A stretch of 64,000 bases of DNA, taken from assembly GCA_963971575.1 (NCBI GenBank), contig OZ020615.1:64117379-64181378 (forward strand), in the 5' to 3' direction. This document shows, piece after piece, positions 62,849 through 64,000 of this stretch; within the stretch, counting starts at the first letter, position 1; every line of letters starts with the position of its first letter. The stretch is from Liopterus haemorrhoidalis (lineage: Eukaryota > Arthropoda > Insecta > Coleoptera > Dytiscidae). Below the pieces are notes generated by a model that worked only from the letters and a program-made list of their open reading frames with translations, was not told where the DNA came from and made no database searches. The translations under genes and the position numbers were made by a program.

Positions 62849-63073
62849 CCCCTTCAGTAATCATTAAAAAAATTAAAAATGGAAGAAAAACATTTTTTTT
62901 TAGGAATGAATTTTATTTAGACGTTTCCACATACCATGAATCGTATTTATTTTCGCCCGAGTACATTCGGGAGTGATCTTTTTTGCAGGTAAAGCTTGCC
63001 CGAGTTATCTCGGGTGTGTGAATTTTCGCACATAATAGCCGCCCGAGCATACTCGGACGTAGTACTTAAGCGG
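62849..63073. mobile_element. piggyBac-type MITE with internal palindromes
   Basis: Flanked by TTAA at 62845-62848 and 63074-63077; ends CCCCTTCAGTA and the inverted CCGCTTAAGTA. Three internal palindromes occur near 62956, 63000 and 63041 (CCCGAGTACATTCGGG, CCCGAGTTATCTCGGG, CCCGAGCATACTCGGA). TTAA target choice fits piggyBac. No coding content. Confidence 0.72.
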
Positions 63074-63077
63074 TTAA

Positions 63078-64000
63078 TAAGCCATTTTTCAAACCCGTAT
63101 TAAATATGTTAAGAACTTTATTTTTGAGATAAAACGTCCAAGAAAACGTTGTCTGTATGATAAAACGTGTAGTGTTAGGGTCTGTGATAAAACTGCAAAA
63201 TTAATTTATTAATTAATTAATAAATTAATATGTATCTCATCATCACACAGTAGTTGTTAAGCATACAAAAGGTATGCATTATATATATGTTGGATCTTGT
63301 GATGTTTAAAAATTGTAAAATTCATTTTGAGATTAAGATCAGGATTACATTAATAAAACATTAATCTATTCCATGTTTATCTGTCTAATGCATTCTAGTT
63401 TCCTTCATTTATAATAATACAGGCATACCACACAAAGATTTGACGACAGAACGGTCTAGTAAAACGCATTTCTTTGTTAAGCGAACCTTTATAATTAATA
63501 CATAAGTATCTAAGTTAATTTTGCATCATTGTTAACTAACAACTACGATTATGATTAAATGGAGAAACAAATACTCCGTCCAAAAATATGGTATACTTTT
63601 TGATTTTTTTCTCGTCCAAATATATTTTAATTAATTAATGATTTTATTTATGAAATGGTTACAAATATCTAGTACATATAACAAAGAATAATACAGAAAG
63701 TTTTAATTTAACTAGAACGTGGCTGTCTCCACAGCTTGTATGGAACTTGATAATGTTTGTAATCATTAGGGCTTCTCATTTCCCGCAATTTTTAAATCCC
63801 GGGATTTCCCGGGGTTTTTAAAATTGCATGAATACAACTAATTAGTCCATAAGTATTTTGTTTGTGCAGAAATATCTTTATTTCAGATTCAGAATTCGAA
63901 AAAATATTGCTATTATCTGTCTCATTTTGTAATACGGAACTAACAGGGGAAGTTCATTTTTTATGTTGTATATTGACAATACATTTATAATATTGTCATA
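63078..64000. other. No gene recognised; hAT-like end and a short dispersed repeat
   Basis: 63768-63825 (AGGGCTTCTCATTTCCCGCA, AAATCCCGGGATTTCCCGGG) resembles one end of a hAT MITE. 63905-64000 matches 19630-19715 (ATTATCTGTCTCATTTTGTA). Confidence 0.45.

Overview
The window is AT-rich animal genomic DNA, almost certainly from an insect. It carries introns with GT/AG sites, no bacterial-style gene packing, and a dense load of Tc1/mariner, hAT, pogo-like, piggyBac-type and LINE relics. I cannot name the species.

One host gene is recognisable: the 3' part of Efa6 (the PSD/EFA6 family, a guanine-nucleotide exchange factor for Arf6). It lies on the + strand from 26446 to 53260. Fourteen exons can be assembled with phases that agree at every junction; they give 1011 codons plus a stop. 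In order they encode the C-terminal half of a PDZ domain, a long Ser/Thr/His-rich linker, a Sec7 exchange domain, a PH domain, a short coiled coil and a proline-containing tail. The start of the gene, including the first half of the PDZ domain, was not found and is either left of the window or in small exons I could not see.

Layout. 1-26.4 kb is upstream sequence or large introns made mostly of repeats: an apparently intact DD41D Tc1/mariner-superfamily transposon (475-1784) and its internally deleted relative (8922-9837), two minisatellites (3.66-4.55 kb and 11.44-12.69 kb), a 176-bp satellite-like array (6.06-7.33 kb), several copies of a hairpin-ended repeat family, a tRNA-derived SINE with target duplication (5041-5283), mariner relics, hAT MITEs with 8-bp duplications and a large foldback element. 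26.4-53.3 kb is Efa6, whose introns are filled with nested MITEs, mariners, a satellite block, a pogo/Tigger-like fragment, an orphan fragment of DNA polymerase theta and a LINE reverse transcriptase piece. 53.3-64 kb is downstream sequence: more MITEs, a near-perfect 265-bp hairpin, a second DD~40D transposon beside LINE RNase H remains, and a piggyBac-type MITE.

The most notable observations are a 407-bp TA-target MITE family present five times at identical unit length, a DNA polymerase theta palm fragment bracketed by two direct copies of a mariner end, an apparent expansion of a 40-bp internal repeat of a hAT MITE into a 1.25-kb minisatellite, and repeated nesting up to four elements deep. 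I saw no CRISPR array, operon, complete rRNA or convincing functional tRNA gene, and no clearly new multi-gene system.
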